Source: JAJTFA01 sp051715425 (GTDB taxonomy: Bacteria > Bacteroidota > Bacteroidia > UKL13-3). Taken from it: 64,000 nucleotides of DNA. The notes under the pieces were generated by a model. It did not search any database. It had not been told where the DNA came from and saw only the letters and a program-made list of their open reading frames with translations. Positions 9,576-17,771 of the stretch are shown here, piece after piece. The translations under genes and the position numbers were made by a program. Position 1 is the stretch's first letter. Each line of letters begins with the position of its first letter. Location of the stretch: the NCBI GenBank assembly GCA_051715425.1, contig JBPXJS010000008.1, positions 558,001-622,000 on the forward strand, given 5' to 3'.

Positions 9576-10271
9576 TCAGGCAGGTTTCTCAATGAGGTAA
9601 TCGAAACGGTAATGCGCGTATGGCAGGTGTTTAGGCTGTTTTAAAAAAGTGCCCGATACATCAAGCTGCTTACAAATGAGCTGCATTTCCTCTTCACTCC
9701 AGAATTTGCCCATATCATTCCTGTTTTGTAATTGTTGTTTGATGAGTTGAACTATCCGTTTTGCAGAATGGTAATAAACAAAAAAGCGCGACCTGTCTGG
9801 CACATCTCCCAGCAGCAGTTTACCACCGGGTTTTAAATAACGCAGCAACTGACTAACCACGAGTTTACCCTGCTCAAAATTTTCGAAATATTGAAAAGAA
9901 AAATACAGGTTTATTTTGTCAACTGATTCAGGTTGCAAGACCTCCATACTCAGCTTATCCAGTTGAAGTGCATCGGCACAAATAAATCGAACAGATGGGT
10001 AGTTTTTTTTAGCAGAACTGATCAGGGTTTCAGAAAAATCAATCCCTGTAATCTGCTTACAATGCGCTGCCAAAACCGAGGTAAGCAATCCGTTCCCGCA
10101 ACAAATATCCAGCACCTGATCCTTTTGTTCCATCTGCAGCACCGAAACAATATGTGTGATGATTTGTTGCAACACTTCTTCCTGTTGCTTCACATTTCCG
10201 CCTACCCTTGCCACCTGTGCCAACGGATTGGGGTCACTTCCCTTTTCGTTCCAGAATTTCTTCCAATCCAT
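9576..10271 (-). CDS. Class I SAM-dependent methyltransferase
   Basis: 231 residues. The SAM-binding motif I is VLDICCGNGLLTSVLA, followed by the acidic ITGID loop and LKPGGKLLLGDVPD (motif IV/post-motif). Substrate is unknown. The fold is that of small-molecule methyltransferases (Methyltransf_11/25 type). The gene follows the M1 peptidase with only one base between them, so the two are probably cotranscribed. Confidence 0.85.
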   Translation of the reverse strand: MDWKKFWNEKGSDPNPLAQVARVGGNVKQQEEVLQQIITHIVSVLQMEQKDQVLDICCGNGLLTSVLAAHCKQITGIDFSETLISSAKKNYPSVRFICADALQLDKLSMEVLQPESVDKINLYFSFQYFENFEQGKLVVSQLLRYLKPGGKLLLGDVPDRSRFFVYYHSAKRIVQLIKQQLQNRNDMGKFWSEEEMQLICKQLDVSGTFLKQPKHLPYAHYRFDYLIEKPA

Positions 10272-10272
10272 A

Positions 10273-11928
10273 TTACTGATTTATATTCACCTCTTTATTT
10301 ACATCTATCAGAAACAGGTCAGTCTGAATTTTAAAATCTTCCGGATTTAAATAATTGGGATCAATAACCTGCCAGGAACGCAAGGGGGTTACTGTTTCAA
10401 AAACATCTTTGGTCATGGTCACTTTTACCGGCATTTCAAATCCTTTCACCACATTATCCCAACGATATTTAATTTCAAGCCGGTCATCATCGCGCCATTT
10501 TACCTGATACTTAAATACAGGCAAACCAGCCTTATACAGGTACTGATTAAAAAAAGGCTGCAGGTTTTTACCAGAAAGTTTGCTGAAATAACCTGTAACC
10601 AAAGGGGTATTTACATTGCGCTTCTTAAAATGAATGGAAAATGACCTCAGCATACTAAACCATGCCGAATCATTATCAATCACATGGCGCAGGGTATGCA
10701 ACATCCACGAACCTTTGTAGTAAATATCATTGTCCTTTCGCCCATGGTAATAAACATGGTAAGGGCCAATCATGGGTTCCGTATTTTCTATATTCCTTTT
10801 TTGATCTTTCAGGTATTTTACGGCCATATCCTTGCCCTGGGTATATTCAACAAATACCGCTTCGGCATAAGTGGTAAACGATTCGTGTATCCACATATCG
10901 GCCGGATCGTTTGCTGTGATGCTGTTTCCGAACCACTCGTGAGCTGTTTCGTGTATAATAATAAAATCAAAATCGTAACGGTTGTTCTCATAATTGTTCC
11001 CGTATGCCACACAACTCTGGTGTTCCATTCCCCAATAGGGTGTTTCCACCAGTTTATATCCATCTTCCCAAAACGGATAAGGCCCGAAATGTTTTTCATA
11101 ACATTCCATCATCCGCTTTACCTGTGCAAAATGCGAGGTGGCTTTTTCTGTATGATAATCCAGCACATAATAATCAAGGGTAAGTGGTGTATTCATCTCG
11201 GTAAAATGGGCTACATACTCATCGTGGATATGTCCGTATTTACCAATATTGATGCTGATATTATAGTTATTAATGGTGCTGTTTACCTTCCAGTCAAATT
11301 GTTTAAAACCGTTTACGGCATCCCACTCACGCACCAGCCTGCCGTTAGAAACACCTGTTAAATGTTGCGGCACAATCAGGTGCATCTTCATGCTGTCGGC
11401 CTCATCACTCCAGTGATCTTTGCATGGCATCCATACACTGGCACCAATCCCCTCGCAGGCAAGCCCCACCCAATCGTTTCCGTTATCATCTTTTTGCCAC
11501 ACAAAACCGCCATCCCATGGTGCTTTTTTTGCAGTGTGCGGGTTTCCAGAGAAGTATACTTTTAACCTGCGCAGTTGGTTTTTCTTCACCTTAAAACCAA
11601 AATCAATAAAGGTGGCATTGCTGTCGCGGTTATATTTTAAAGGCAAATTCCCGTACACAATACTGTCTATTTTCATCTCCCAGGAGAAGTCAATCTGTAG
11701 TTTTTGAAAATCCGCTTTACTCAGAAAGGTGATATCATTATGGCCTGAAATATACTTTTTATCAGGCTCCACTTTTACGGTAATTTCATATTGTTTTACA
11801 TCAATACAGGAGCGCATGGGATTTAATTTCCCGTGCAGGTAATCGTATCTGGAAAAAGACCTGGGCTGGGCACCCGCATATCCAAAAAAGCCAATTAAAA
11901 TCAGGGCAAATAAAACCCGTACCGTCAT
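10273..11928 (-). CDS. Secreted M1-family zinc aminopeptidase
   Basis: 551 residues with a signal peptide (LFALILIGFFGYAGA). The M1 catalytic features are present: WGMEHQS (the GxMEN-like exopeptidase segment), HETAHEWFGN (HExxH) and a downstream Glu in WIHESFTTYAE as third zinc ligand. The N-terminal part is the beta-sandwich domain of M1 enzymes, and the C-terminal helical domain is short, ending soon after the catalytic domain. It probably trims peptides in the periplasm or at the surface. A TATGTTCG -7-like box precedes it on the minus strand. Confidence 0.9.
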   Translation of the reverse strand: MTVRVLFALILIGFFGYAGAQPRSFSRYDYLHGKLNPMRSCIDVKQYEITVKVEPDKKYISGHNDITFLSKADFQKLQIDFSWEMKIDSIVYGNLPLKYNRDSNATFIDFGFKVKKNQLRRLKVYFSGNPHTAKKAPWDGGFVWQKDDNGNDWVGLACEGIGASVWMPCKDHWSDEADSMKMHLIVPQHLTGVSNGRLVREWDAVNGFKQFDWKVNSTINNYNISINIGKYGHIHDEYVAHFTEMNTPLTLDYYVLDYHTEKATSHFAQVKRMMECYEKHFGPYPFWEDGYKLVETPYWGMEHQSCVAYGNNYENNRYDFDFIIIHETAHEWFGNSITANDPADMWIHESFTTYAEAVFVEYTQGKDMAVKYLKDQKRNIENTEPMIGPYHVYYHGRKDNDIYYKGSWMLHTLRHVIDNDSAWFSMLRSFSIHFKKRNVNTPLVTGYFSKLSGKNLQPFFNQYLYKAGLPVFKYQVKWRDDDRLEIKYRWDNVVKGFEMPVKVTMTKDVFETVTPLRSWQVIDPNYLNPEDFKIQTDLFLIDVNKEVNINQ

Positions 11929-11953
11929 AAATTCTCTCTATAGTATCTGTGTT

Positions 11954-11961
11954 CGAACATA
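11954..11961 (-). promoter_or_regulatory. -7 box variant TATGTTCG of the M1 peptidase gene
   Basis: On the minus strand TATGTTCG differs from TAnnTTTG at one base and lies 26 bases before the start codon at 11928. The same TTCG variant is seen before ftcD. Confidence 0.35.
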
Positions 11962-12001
11962 GCAAATTCTGCACGAAGATTTGCCTTAACCACCTTATAA
12001 A

Positions 12002-12130
12002 ATGCAGAAATGCGGAAAGAATACCCTGAAAGTGGTATCACAACAGGAAGTAAACATCCCTTCAGGGGAAGATAAAAAGGTCTTTCATCGCTTATTTTCT
12101 GCTGATTTTGACCTGATACCCAAGTTTTAA
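12002..12130 (+). CDS. Possible 42-residue small protein or gene remnant
   Basis: An open frame of 42 codons starts with ATG after TTATAA, has no rare look in its codons, and ends with TAA 88 bases before fabI. The product is basic and polar (starts MQKCGKNTLKVVSQQ, ends FSADFDLIPKF), with no membrane segment or known motif. The same DNA can also pair CCCTGAA (12024-12030) with TTCAGGG (12061-12067), so a structured leader is an alternative reading. The function is not recognised and the frame may be chance. Confidence 0.3.
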   Translation: MQKCGKNTLKVVSQQEVNIPSGEDKKVFHRLFSADFDLIPKF

Positions 12131-12217
12131 GCCAACCCTAAAGCAAATTATTTAAATGTAATGGGAAAAACTATAAACTTGCATCTTTATAACCGTATAA
12201 AACAAATTGATAATTTT

Positions 12218-13042
12218 ATGAGCAACGGAATTCTGAAAGGCAAAAAAGGCATCATCTTCGGTGCATTAAATGATAAGTCGATTGCATGGCAGGTAGCTTT
12301 AAAAGCGCATGCCGAAGGTGCCACCTTTGTATTAACCAACGCACCTATAGCCATGCGCATGGGTGAAATTAATAACCTGGCTGCAGCCTGCGGCAACGCA
12401 CAAATAGTTCCATGTGATGTAAGTAAAAATGACGAAATGGAAAACCTGATTGATAAATCCTTGGAAATCCTTGGAGGTAAAATCGACTTTGTGCTTCACT
12501 CGGTGGGCATGAGTTTAAATATCAGGAAAGGGAAGGATTACACTGATTTGGATTATAAGTTTATGCATGATACACTGGATATCTCTTCCATCAGCTTTCA
12601 CCGCCTGATGCAAACACTGTGGAAAAAAGATGCCGTAAAAGAGTGGGGTTCTATTGTGGCCCTTACTTATATAGGAGCACAGCGCGTATTTCCTGATTAT
12701 CATGAGATGGGCGATGCCAAATCCTTACTGGAAAGTTATGCCCGCAGTTTCGGATACCGTTTTGGTAAAGAGAAAAAAGTACGTGTAAATACCATTTCGC
12801 AAAGCCCGACCATGACCACTGCCGGAAGCGGGGTAAAAGGTTTTGGCGATTTCTTTGATTATGCCAATGCCCTCTCTCCGCTGGGTAATGCATCTGCCGA
12901 AGATTGTGCCGATTATTGTATCTCCCTCTTCAGCGATTATACGCGTAAAGTAACCATGCAAAACCTTTTCCATGATGGTGGCTTTAGCTATACCGGATTT
13001 AGTTACGATGTATTTAAACTGATTGAACAAAAGGGAGAATAA
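12218..13042 (+). CDS. fabI: Enoyl-[acyl-carrier-protein] reductase (NADH)
   Basis: 274 residues from MSNGILKGKKGIIFGALNDK, the usual FabI N-terminus. An in-frame ATG at 12161 would add 19 atypical residues and is rejected. The divergent Gly-rich cofactor loop (GIIFGALNDKSIAW) and the active-site pattern Tyr-x6-Lys (YHEMGDAK) are present, as is the SQSPTMTTAGSGV region that closes over the substrate. It carries out the last reduction of each fatty-acid elongation cycle. The gene appears monocistronic. Confidence 0.93.
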   Translation: MSNGILKGKKGIIFGALNDKSIAWQVALKAHAEGATFVLTNAPIAMRMGEINNLAAACGNAQIVPCDVSKNDEMENLIDKSLEILGGKIDFVLHSVGMSLNIRKGKDYTDLDYKFMHDTLDISSISFHRLMQTLWKKDAVKEWGSIVALTYIGAQRVFPDYHEMGDAKSLLESYARSFGYRFGKEKKVRVNTISQSPTMTTAGSGVKGFGDFFDYANALSPLGNASAEDCADYCISLFSDYTRKVTMQNLFHDGGFSYTGFSYDVFKLIEQKGE

Positions 13043-13106
13043 ACTCCACTTTGTTTGTAGCCTATTGTTTATACCTGCTGCCTGCTTACCCTTTAATTAT
13101 TAACGC

Positions 13107-13937
13107 ATGTTGTTCCTAAAAAGCAAACAGGCTTTTCGTAACCTGTATTACCGGTTACCGGTAAGTGTGCGTTTTGGCTTGCGCAGGTGTATCTATTTCC
13201 CTTACGATGTTTTTACCTCCGCTACTATGAGGCAGGAAATGGTTCCTCCCAAAGGAATGATTTTTACCGGATCGGGGGACTTTAAAAAAACGGGTGACCG
13301 TTTAATGGGGAGGCTGCAGCAATACGCAGCATTGCAACCACACTCCCGGGTACTTGATATTGGCTGCGGAATTGGGCGGATTGCAAGACCCCTTACCAAG
13401 GTGATTTCCCCTCCCGGAAATTATGATGGTTTTGATGTGGTGGAAAGCGGTATTAACTGGTGCAACAAACATATTACTTCACGCTATCCTCACTTCCACT
13501 TTTTATTTGTTGATTTGGCAAACGACCTGTACAAAACGCATGGAACGGATGCCACTGCATTTCATTTCCCATATCCTGATAAATCTAAAGACCTGGCATT
13601 TGCCTTTTCTGTGTTTACCCATATGATGCCGGCAGAGGTATTGCACTATTTGAAAGAAACAGCACGGGTGCTTGAGAAAGATGGAAAACTGTTTGCTACC
13701 TTTTTTATCCAATACAACCAGGAGGTTTTGCCTGAACACTTCCCTTTTCCGGTAAAAAAAGAAGGGTATGCCTTGATGAGCAAGGAAGTAAAAGCTGCCA
13801 ATATCTTGTTTGAATGGGATTTTCTTGAGCAAATGATTAAAGAGGCTGGCTTCGATGTACAGCAACAGATACCAGGAAGATGGAACAATCCAAATGGACA
13901 AGATTTACAAGACAGCCTGGTATTAATTAAACAATAA
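13107..13937 (+). CDS. Class I SAM-dependent methyltransferase
   Basis: 276 residues. SAM motif I is VLDIGCGIGRIARPL, with the acidic residue in YDGFDVV and the motif FSVFTHMMPAEVLHYLKE, typical of Methyltransf_11/25 enzymes that act on small molecules or lipids. The N-terminal 80 residues are basic and hydrophobic (FGLRRCIYFPYDVF) and may touch the membrane. The substrate is unknown. It lies 64 bases after fabI with no terminator seen, so cotranscription with fabI is possible. Confidence 0.82.
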   Translation: MLFLKSKQAFRNLYYRLPVSVRFGLRRCIYFPYDVFTSATMRQEMVPPKGMIFTGSGDFKKTGDRLMGRLQQYAALQPHSRVLDIGCGIGRIARPLTKVISPPGNYDGFDVVESGINWCNKHITSRYPHFHFLFVDLANDLYKTHGTDATAFHFPYPDKSKDLAFAFSVFTHMMPAEVLHYLKETARVLEKDGKLFATFFIQYNQEVLPEHFPFPVKKEGYALMSKEVKAANILFEWDFLEQMIKEAGFDVQQQIPGRWNNPNGQDLQDSLVLIKQ

Positions 13938-14071
13938 GGTATCCAGAAACAGTGTCCGCATATTCATTTAAACCAACGGATTGCATAGTTGAACGTTTAT
14001 AATTGGTAGTTCCCGTTTTTACGCGTTTGTACACGGATTTCATTTTTATATTGCTGTTTAAATCTACCCAT

Positions 14072-14434
14072 ATGGAAACGAAAACCTGTGTGTTTTGCGG
14101 TTTTGAATTAAAAGGCCGGGCCGACAAAAAATTCTGTGATGACCAATGCCGCACCTCCTACAATAACCGGCTAAAAAATGATACCACCTTTATGCGCAAT
14201 ATCAATAATATGTTGCGTAAGAATAGAAGAATCATTCAGGAGTCTATTCAGCATAAAGACGGGAAAGCAAAACTTGGGAGAAAAAAATTGACAGATAAGG
14301 GATTTAACTTTTCGTACCATACCCACACCTATACCACCAAAGCAGGTGCCACTTACTTTTTTTGCTATGAATATGGATACCTGCCGCTTGAAAACGATTT
14401 TGTGATGCTGGTGAAACGAAATGGAGAAAATTAA
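14072..14434 (+). CDS. Small zinc-ribbon protein of unknown function
   Basis: 120 residues from METKTCVFCGFELKGRADKKF. An earlier in-frame ATG would add 23 non-conserved residues. The N-terminal CxxC (CVFC) and, 14 residues on, CDDQC provide four cysteines (CxxC-x14-CxxxC), a treble-clef or zinc-ribbon arrangement resembling DUF2116-like proteins. The middle is strongly basic (MLRKNRRI) and the C-terminus is a small beta domain. This could be a nucleic-acid binding protein. A TTTG at 14026-14029 and TATATTG at 14047-14053 make a weak promoter. Confidence 0.7.
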   Translation: METKTCVFCGFELKGRADKKFCDDQCRTSYNNRLKNDTTFMRNINNMLRKNRRIIQESIQHKDGKAKLGRKKLTDKGFNFSYHTHTYTTKAGATYFFCYEYGYLPLENDFVMLVKRNGEN

Positions 14435-14549
14435 TTATTTTCGCTGCACAATTTAACGCCTCTGACTGTTCAAATTTCCTTAACGCCTGATATTGTTTAA
14501 CAGGCTTTTGCTTTTCCACCTGAAATAAGGCTCGTTCTCACGCGCCCTT

Positions 14550-14557
14550 TATTTTTG
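14550..14557 (+). promoter_or_regulatory. -7 box TATTTTTG before the GNAT gene
   Basis: TATTTTTG matches TAnnTTTG. The predicted start of transcription (about 14564) lies downstream of an in-frame ATG at 14555, which supports translation starting at 14600. Confidence 0.45.
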
Positions 14558-14599
14558 TTTATTTATGGCAGTATTCCTGCCTCCATTCATTTATTTATT

Positions 14600-15115
14600 A
14601 TGTTAGAAACAACAAGACTAAAACTGGTACCGCTTAATCATGATATGCTGGTACTTTATAAAGATCATTTTAACCAACTGAGTAAACAGCTTGGCATTTT
14701 ACCTGTTCCTGTAGAAGATGACGAATCTGTAAAAGAAGAGATAGCCGAAGCCATTGGATTTTGGTTAAAAGGCACTCAGGAATTCCCTCATCTTTTTGAG
14801 TGGTATACCAACTGGCTTATTATCCTTAAAGAAAGCAACCGGGCTGTTGGAGGTGTAGGATTTGCAGGGGCACCACACCAAACCGGCACCTGTATGGTAG
14901 GGTATGGAATTGACACAAACCACTATGGCCTTGGTATTGCCACAGAAGCATTAGGGGCGGTAATCAACTGGGCTTTTTCGCACAAAGAGCTTATTTGTAT
15001 GATAGCAGATACGCCTGCTGACCATATTGCCTCACAAAAAGTGCTGATCAAAAACCGGTTTATTCAAACCAAAGAAGGTGAAGATGGCTTAATCCGCTGG
15101 AAGCTCCATCGCTAA
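14600..15115 (+). CDS. GNAT-family N-acetyltransferase (RimJ/RimL type)
   Basis: 171 residues beginning MLETTRLKLVPL, the usual opening of RimJ/RimL-type acetyltransferases. The GNAT beta-4 and acetyl-CoA loop are seen in GYGIDTNHYGLGIATEAL, and the last third has the conserved Asn/Phe of beta-6 (VLIKNRFIQ). The acceptor could be a protein N-terminus or a small amine. An earlier ATG at 14555 overlaps the -7 box and is rejected. A strong intrinsic terminator follows. Confidence 0.82.
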   Translation: MLETTRLKLVPLNHDMLVLYKDHFNQLSKQLGILPVPVEDDESVKEEIAEAIGFWLKGTQEFPHLFEWYTNWLIILKESNRAVGGVGFAGAPHQTGTCMVGYGIDTNHYGLGIATEALGAVINWAFSHKELICMIADTPADHIASQKVLIKNRFIQTKEGEDGLIRWKLHR

Positions 15116-15123
15116 CAGTGAAG

Positions 15124-15157
15124 ACCGGCTTCGGCAACCCCGGAGCCGGTTTTTTTA
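15124..15157 (+). terminator. Rho-independent terminator after the GNAT gene
   Basis: Stem ACCGGCT / AGCCGGT with a 13-base loop, followed by seven T residues. It lies 9 bases after the stop codon. Confidence 0.85.
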
Positions 15158-15184
15158 TTGGTTTCTAAGTTCTATACTCGCAAT

Positions 15185-16099
15185 ATGAACCATAAACACC
15201 TGCTGCTTTATCTGGTGATGCTGATGTATCCTTTATTTGCTGTAGCGCAGGAACCCATTTTGGTTATACTGGGTACTGCTCAGGATGGTGGATACCCTCA
15301 GGTGGCCTGCAAAAAAAACTGTTGTACAAAAGTTTGGAAACAACCCGCACGTAAACAATTTGTATCCTGCCTGGCTTTGGTTGATCCCAAATCTAACAAA
15401 GTCTGGTTGTTTGATGCCACACCGGATTTCAGGGAACAGTGGCAATTGCTTAAAGAAAAAACCAACGACTCCATCCAACTGGCCGGTATTTTTTTAACTC
15501 ATGCACATATCGGACATTATACCGGATTGATGTTATTGGGCAGGGAAGTAATGGGAGCCAAACAGATTCCAGTTTATGCCATGCCGCGTATGAAAACTTT
15601 TCTTGAAACAAACGGTCCCTGGAGCCAGCTTGTAAAACTTGGCAATATCAGTATAGTGGCTTTAAGCCAAAAGGAAGAACATCATTTGTTTGATGGCGTT
15701 TCGGTTATCCCGTACCTGGTTCCGCACCGCGATGAATACAGCGAAACCGTTGGTTTTGTAATGAAGGTGAACAGCGAAAAAATACTGTTTTTACCAGATA
15801 TTGATAAATGGGATAAATGGAGCGAAAATGCGGTATCCTTTATAAGCGGAATGGATATGGCATTTATTGATGCCACCTTTTATGATGAAAATGAATTGCC
15901 GGGCCGCACCATGAAAGAAGTACCCCACCCGCTGGTAAAAGAAAGCATCAGCCTGTTTCAGGCACTAAAGCAGAACATCTATTTTATTCATATGAACCAC
16001 ACCAATCCCCTGTTGCAGGCCGAAACGGAAATCCATCAGCAGGTTATCAGGCAGGGGTTTCATATAGCCATACAAGGCGAATTGATTAAATTAAAATGA
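15185..16099 (+). CDS. Secreted MBL-fold hydrolase, PqqB-like
   Basis: 304 residues from MNHKHLLLYLVML, a clean signal peptide ending at AVAQ. An ATG at 15158 lies inside or just after the terminator and is not used. After the signal comes LGTAQDGGYPQVACKKNCC, then FDATPDF, which parallels the PqqB pattern. The metal motif is THAHIGHYTGL, in which HxHxDH has Gly for Asp. Later His/Asp ligands may be VPHRDE, FLPDIDK and IHMNH. PqqB acts in pyrroloquinoline quinone synthesis, but no other pqq gene is in the window and this copy is exported. The function is therefore probably different. The stop overlaps the thioesterase start by 4 bases. Confidence 0.8.
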   Translation: MNHKHLLLYLVMLMYPLFAVAQEPILVILGTAQDGGYPQVACKKNCCTKVWKQPARKQFVSCLALVDPKSNKVWLFDATPDFREQWQLLKEKTNDSIQLAGIFLTHAHIGHYTGLMLLGREVMGAKQIPVYAMPRMKTFLETNGPWSQLVKLGNISIVALSQKEEHHLFDGVSVIPYLVPHRDEYSETVGFVMKVNSEKILFLPDIDKWDKWSENAVSFISGMDMAFIDATFYDENELPGRTMKEVPHPLVKESISLFQALKQNIYFIHMNHTNPLLQAETEIHQQVIRQGFHIAIQGELIKLK

Positions 16100-16524
16100 G
16101 AAAACTAAATACCACTTTTTACGAATCAGAATTACAGGTAAGACCCGATGATATTGATATGTTTCAGCACGTGCACAGTGCAAAATATATAGATTATGTG
16201 CTGGCTGCCCGATACGATCAGATGGCGCGTTGTTATGGAAACCCTATGAGCGATTACCTGGAAAAAGGTCTTGGCTGGGTAATTAACAGTTGCCTGATTT
16301 ATTTTAAACGGGCACTTAAAATTGGTGATACCATGATGGTAAAAACCCGGATTACCGAAGCCAAAAAATTTGGGGTGCGGGTGGAGTTTGAAATTATCAA
16401 TAAAAGCACCGGCAAATTAAGCTGTGACGGACATTTCGATTATACCATGATTAATCTGGCAAGCGGCCGGGCCGAGGTTATTCCGGATTGGGTAATGGAC
16501 CATTATACCGAAAAAGATCAATAA
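16096..16524 (+). CDS. Acyl-CoA thioesterase, hotdog fold
   Basis: 142 residues. The segment VRPDDIDMFQHVHSAKYIDY is the 4HBT/YbgC motif, with the catalytic Asp in a D-x-F-x-H-V context, and RYDQMARCYG and VEFEIINKSTGKL complete the hotdog pattern. It probably cleaves a small acyl-CoA thioester in the cytosol. It is translationally coupled to the PqqB-like hydrolase gene by an ATGA overlap. Confidence 0.85.
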   Translation: MRKLNTTFYESELQVRPDDIDMFQHVHSAKYIDYVLAARYDQMARCYGNPMSDYLEKGLGWVINSCLIYFKRALKIGDTMMVKTRITEAKKFGVRVEFEIINKSTGKLSCDGHFDYTMINLASGRAEVIPDWVMDHYTEKDQ

Positions 16525-16654
16525 GTTACGGCACGTTTTTAGGCCTGATACCATCCTGTTGAACAGGCATTCCACAGATGAAACAACCTGATCAGGTATC
16601 TCCCTTTCTCAGAATTTAAGAATTAAGTTTTATCTTCCTCAAAATTTCACACCA

Positions 16655-17770
16655 ATGACCAACCTTAAACAGCAGGTAAAATTTATACCTGAGCAGAAAG
16701 CATTGTTTTTTTCCACGCTAAAAAAAAAGGTTGATGCTTATTTTGCAGAAAACAACCTGAGCAAACATGCCAACGGGGAAATGATCATTAAGTCGGTTTG
16801 CCTGATCTCCCTGTATATTATTCCTTTTGTTTTGTTTCTTTCCAATACCCTTTCCTGGCCTGCCTCACTGGGGCTGTGGGCTTTAATGGGCATAGGGCTT
16901 GCCGGCATAGGCATGAGCGTAATGCACGATGCCAACCATGGTGCTTACTCTTCTAATAAATATGTAAATGCCGTGATGGGTTATACGCTGAATATGGTAG
17001 GCGGATCGGTTTTTAACTGGAAACTGCAACACAATATCCTTCACCATACCTATACCAATATTACCCATATTGATGATGATATAGAAGACCGGCTTGTACT
17101 CAAATTTTCCCCTCATACCAAAGTAAAATGGTTTCACCAGTTTCAATGGTTATATGCCATGATATTTTATGGTTTACTTACCTTCTACTGGGCATTGTTA
17201 AAGGATTTCGTGCAATATTTTCAGTTTAGCTGCAATGGGGTAAACCCTAACACTGGCGCAAAAAATGTGGTTATTTTGTTGCGTATAGTGGCCATTAAAG
17301 CCTTGTACTTTTTTGCTATGATTGTAGCTCCTGTATGGTATTTTCATATCCCGTTTCTGCAGGTAGCAAGCGGCTTTATGTTGATGCACTTTATTTCCGG
17401 AATTATCCTTACCACCGTATTTCAGTTGGCACATACCCTTGAAAATACAGATCACCCCATGCCCGACAGCAAAGGCATTATCCATAACGACTGGGCCATT
17501 CATCAGATGCATACCACCGTTAATTTTTCAAGGGAAAACAAATGGCTCTCGTGGTACGTAGGCGGACTCAATTTTCAGATCGAACATCACCTGTTTCCCA
17601 AAATTTCTCACGTGCACTACCCTGCCATTGCCTCCATCGTAAAAGAAACGGCAGAAGAGTTTGATATCCCTTATCTGGAAAACAAAACTTTCGGTGCAGC
17701 GCTGGCCTCTCATTTCAGGTACCTGAAACAAATTGGTCGCCTGCCTTCGTTAAATGAAGCTATTGGTTAG
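16655..17770 (+). CDS. Membrane fatty-acid (acyl-CoA/acyl-lipid) desaturase
   Basis: 371 residues. The three histidine boxes of membrane di-iron desaturases are present: HDANHG, HNILHHTYTN (HxxHH) and QIEHHLFP (QxxHH). The Gln in the third box is typical of front-end desaturases, but the cytochrome b5 domain of the eukaryotic enzymes is missing. There are hydrophobic pairs at about 45-95 and 160-250. It inserts a double bond into a membrane fatty acid, using an external electron donor that is not encoded nearby. It may respond to temperature, but the sequence shows no thermosensor. Confidence 0.9.
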   Translation: MTNLKQQVKFIPEQKALFFSTLKKKVDAYFAENNLSKHANGEMIIKSVCLISLYIIPFVLFLSNTLSWPASLGLWALMGIGLAGIGMSVMHDANHGAYSSNKYVNAVMGYTLNMVGGSVFNWKLQHNILHHTYTNITHIDDDIEDRLVLKFSPHTKVKWFHQFQWLYAMIFYGLLTFYWALLKDFVQYFQFSCNGVNPNTGAKNVVILLRIVAIKALYFFAMIVAPVWYFHIPFLQVASGFMLMHFISGIILTTVFQLAHTLENTDHPMPDSKGIIHNDWAIHQMHTTVNFSRENKWLSWYVGGLNFQIEHHLFPKISHVHYPAIASIVKETAEEFDIPYLENKTFGAALASHFRYLKQIGRLPSLNEAIG

Positions 17771-17771
17771 T

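Noticed and set aside
11950..12070. tRNA gene, because of GTTCGAAC near 11951
   Set aside because: No acceptor stem or D/anticodon arms can be built around it; the sequence is better explained as a promoter (TATGTTCG on the minus strand).
15185..16099. A PQQ biosynthesis locus
   Set aside because: Only a PqqB-like protein is present, and it carries a signal peptide.
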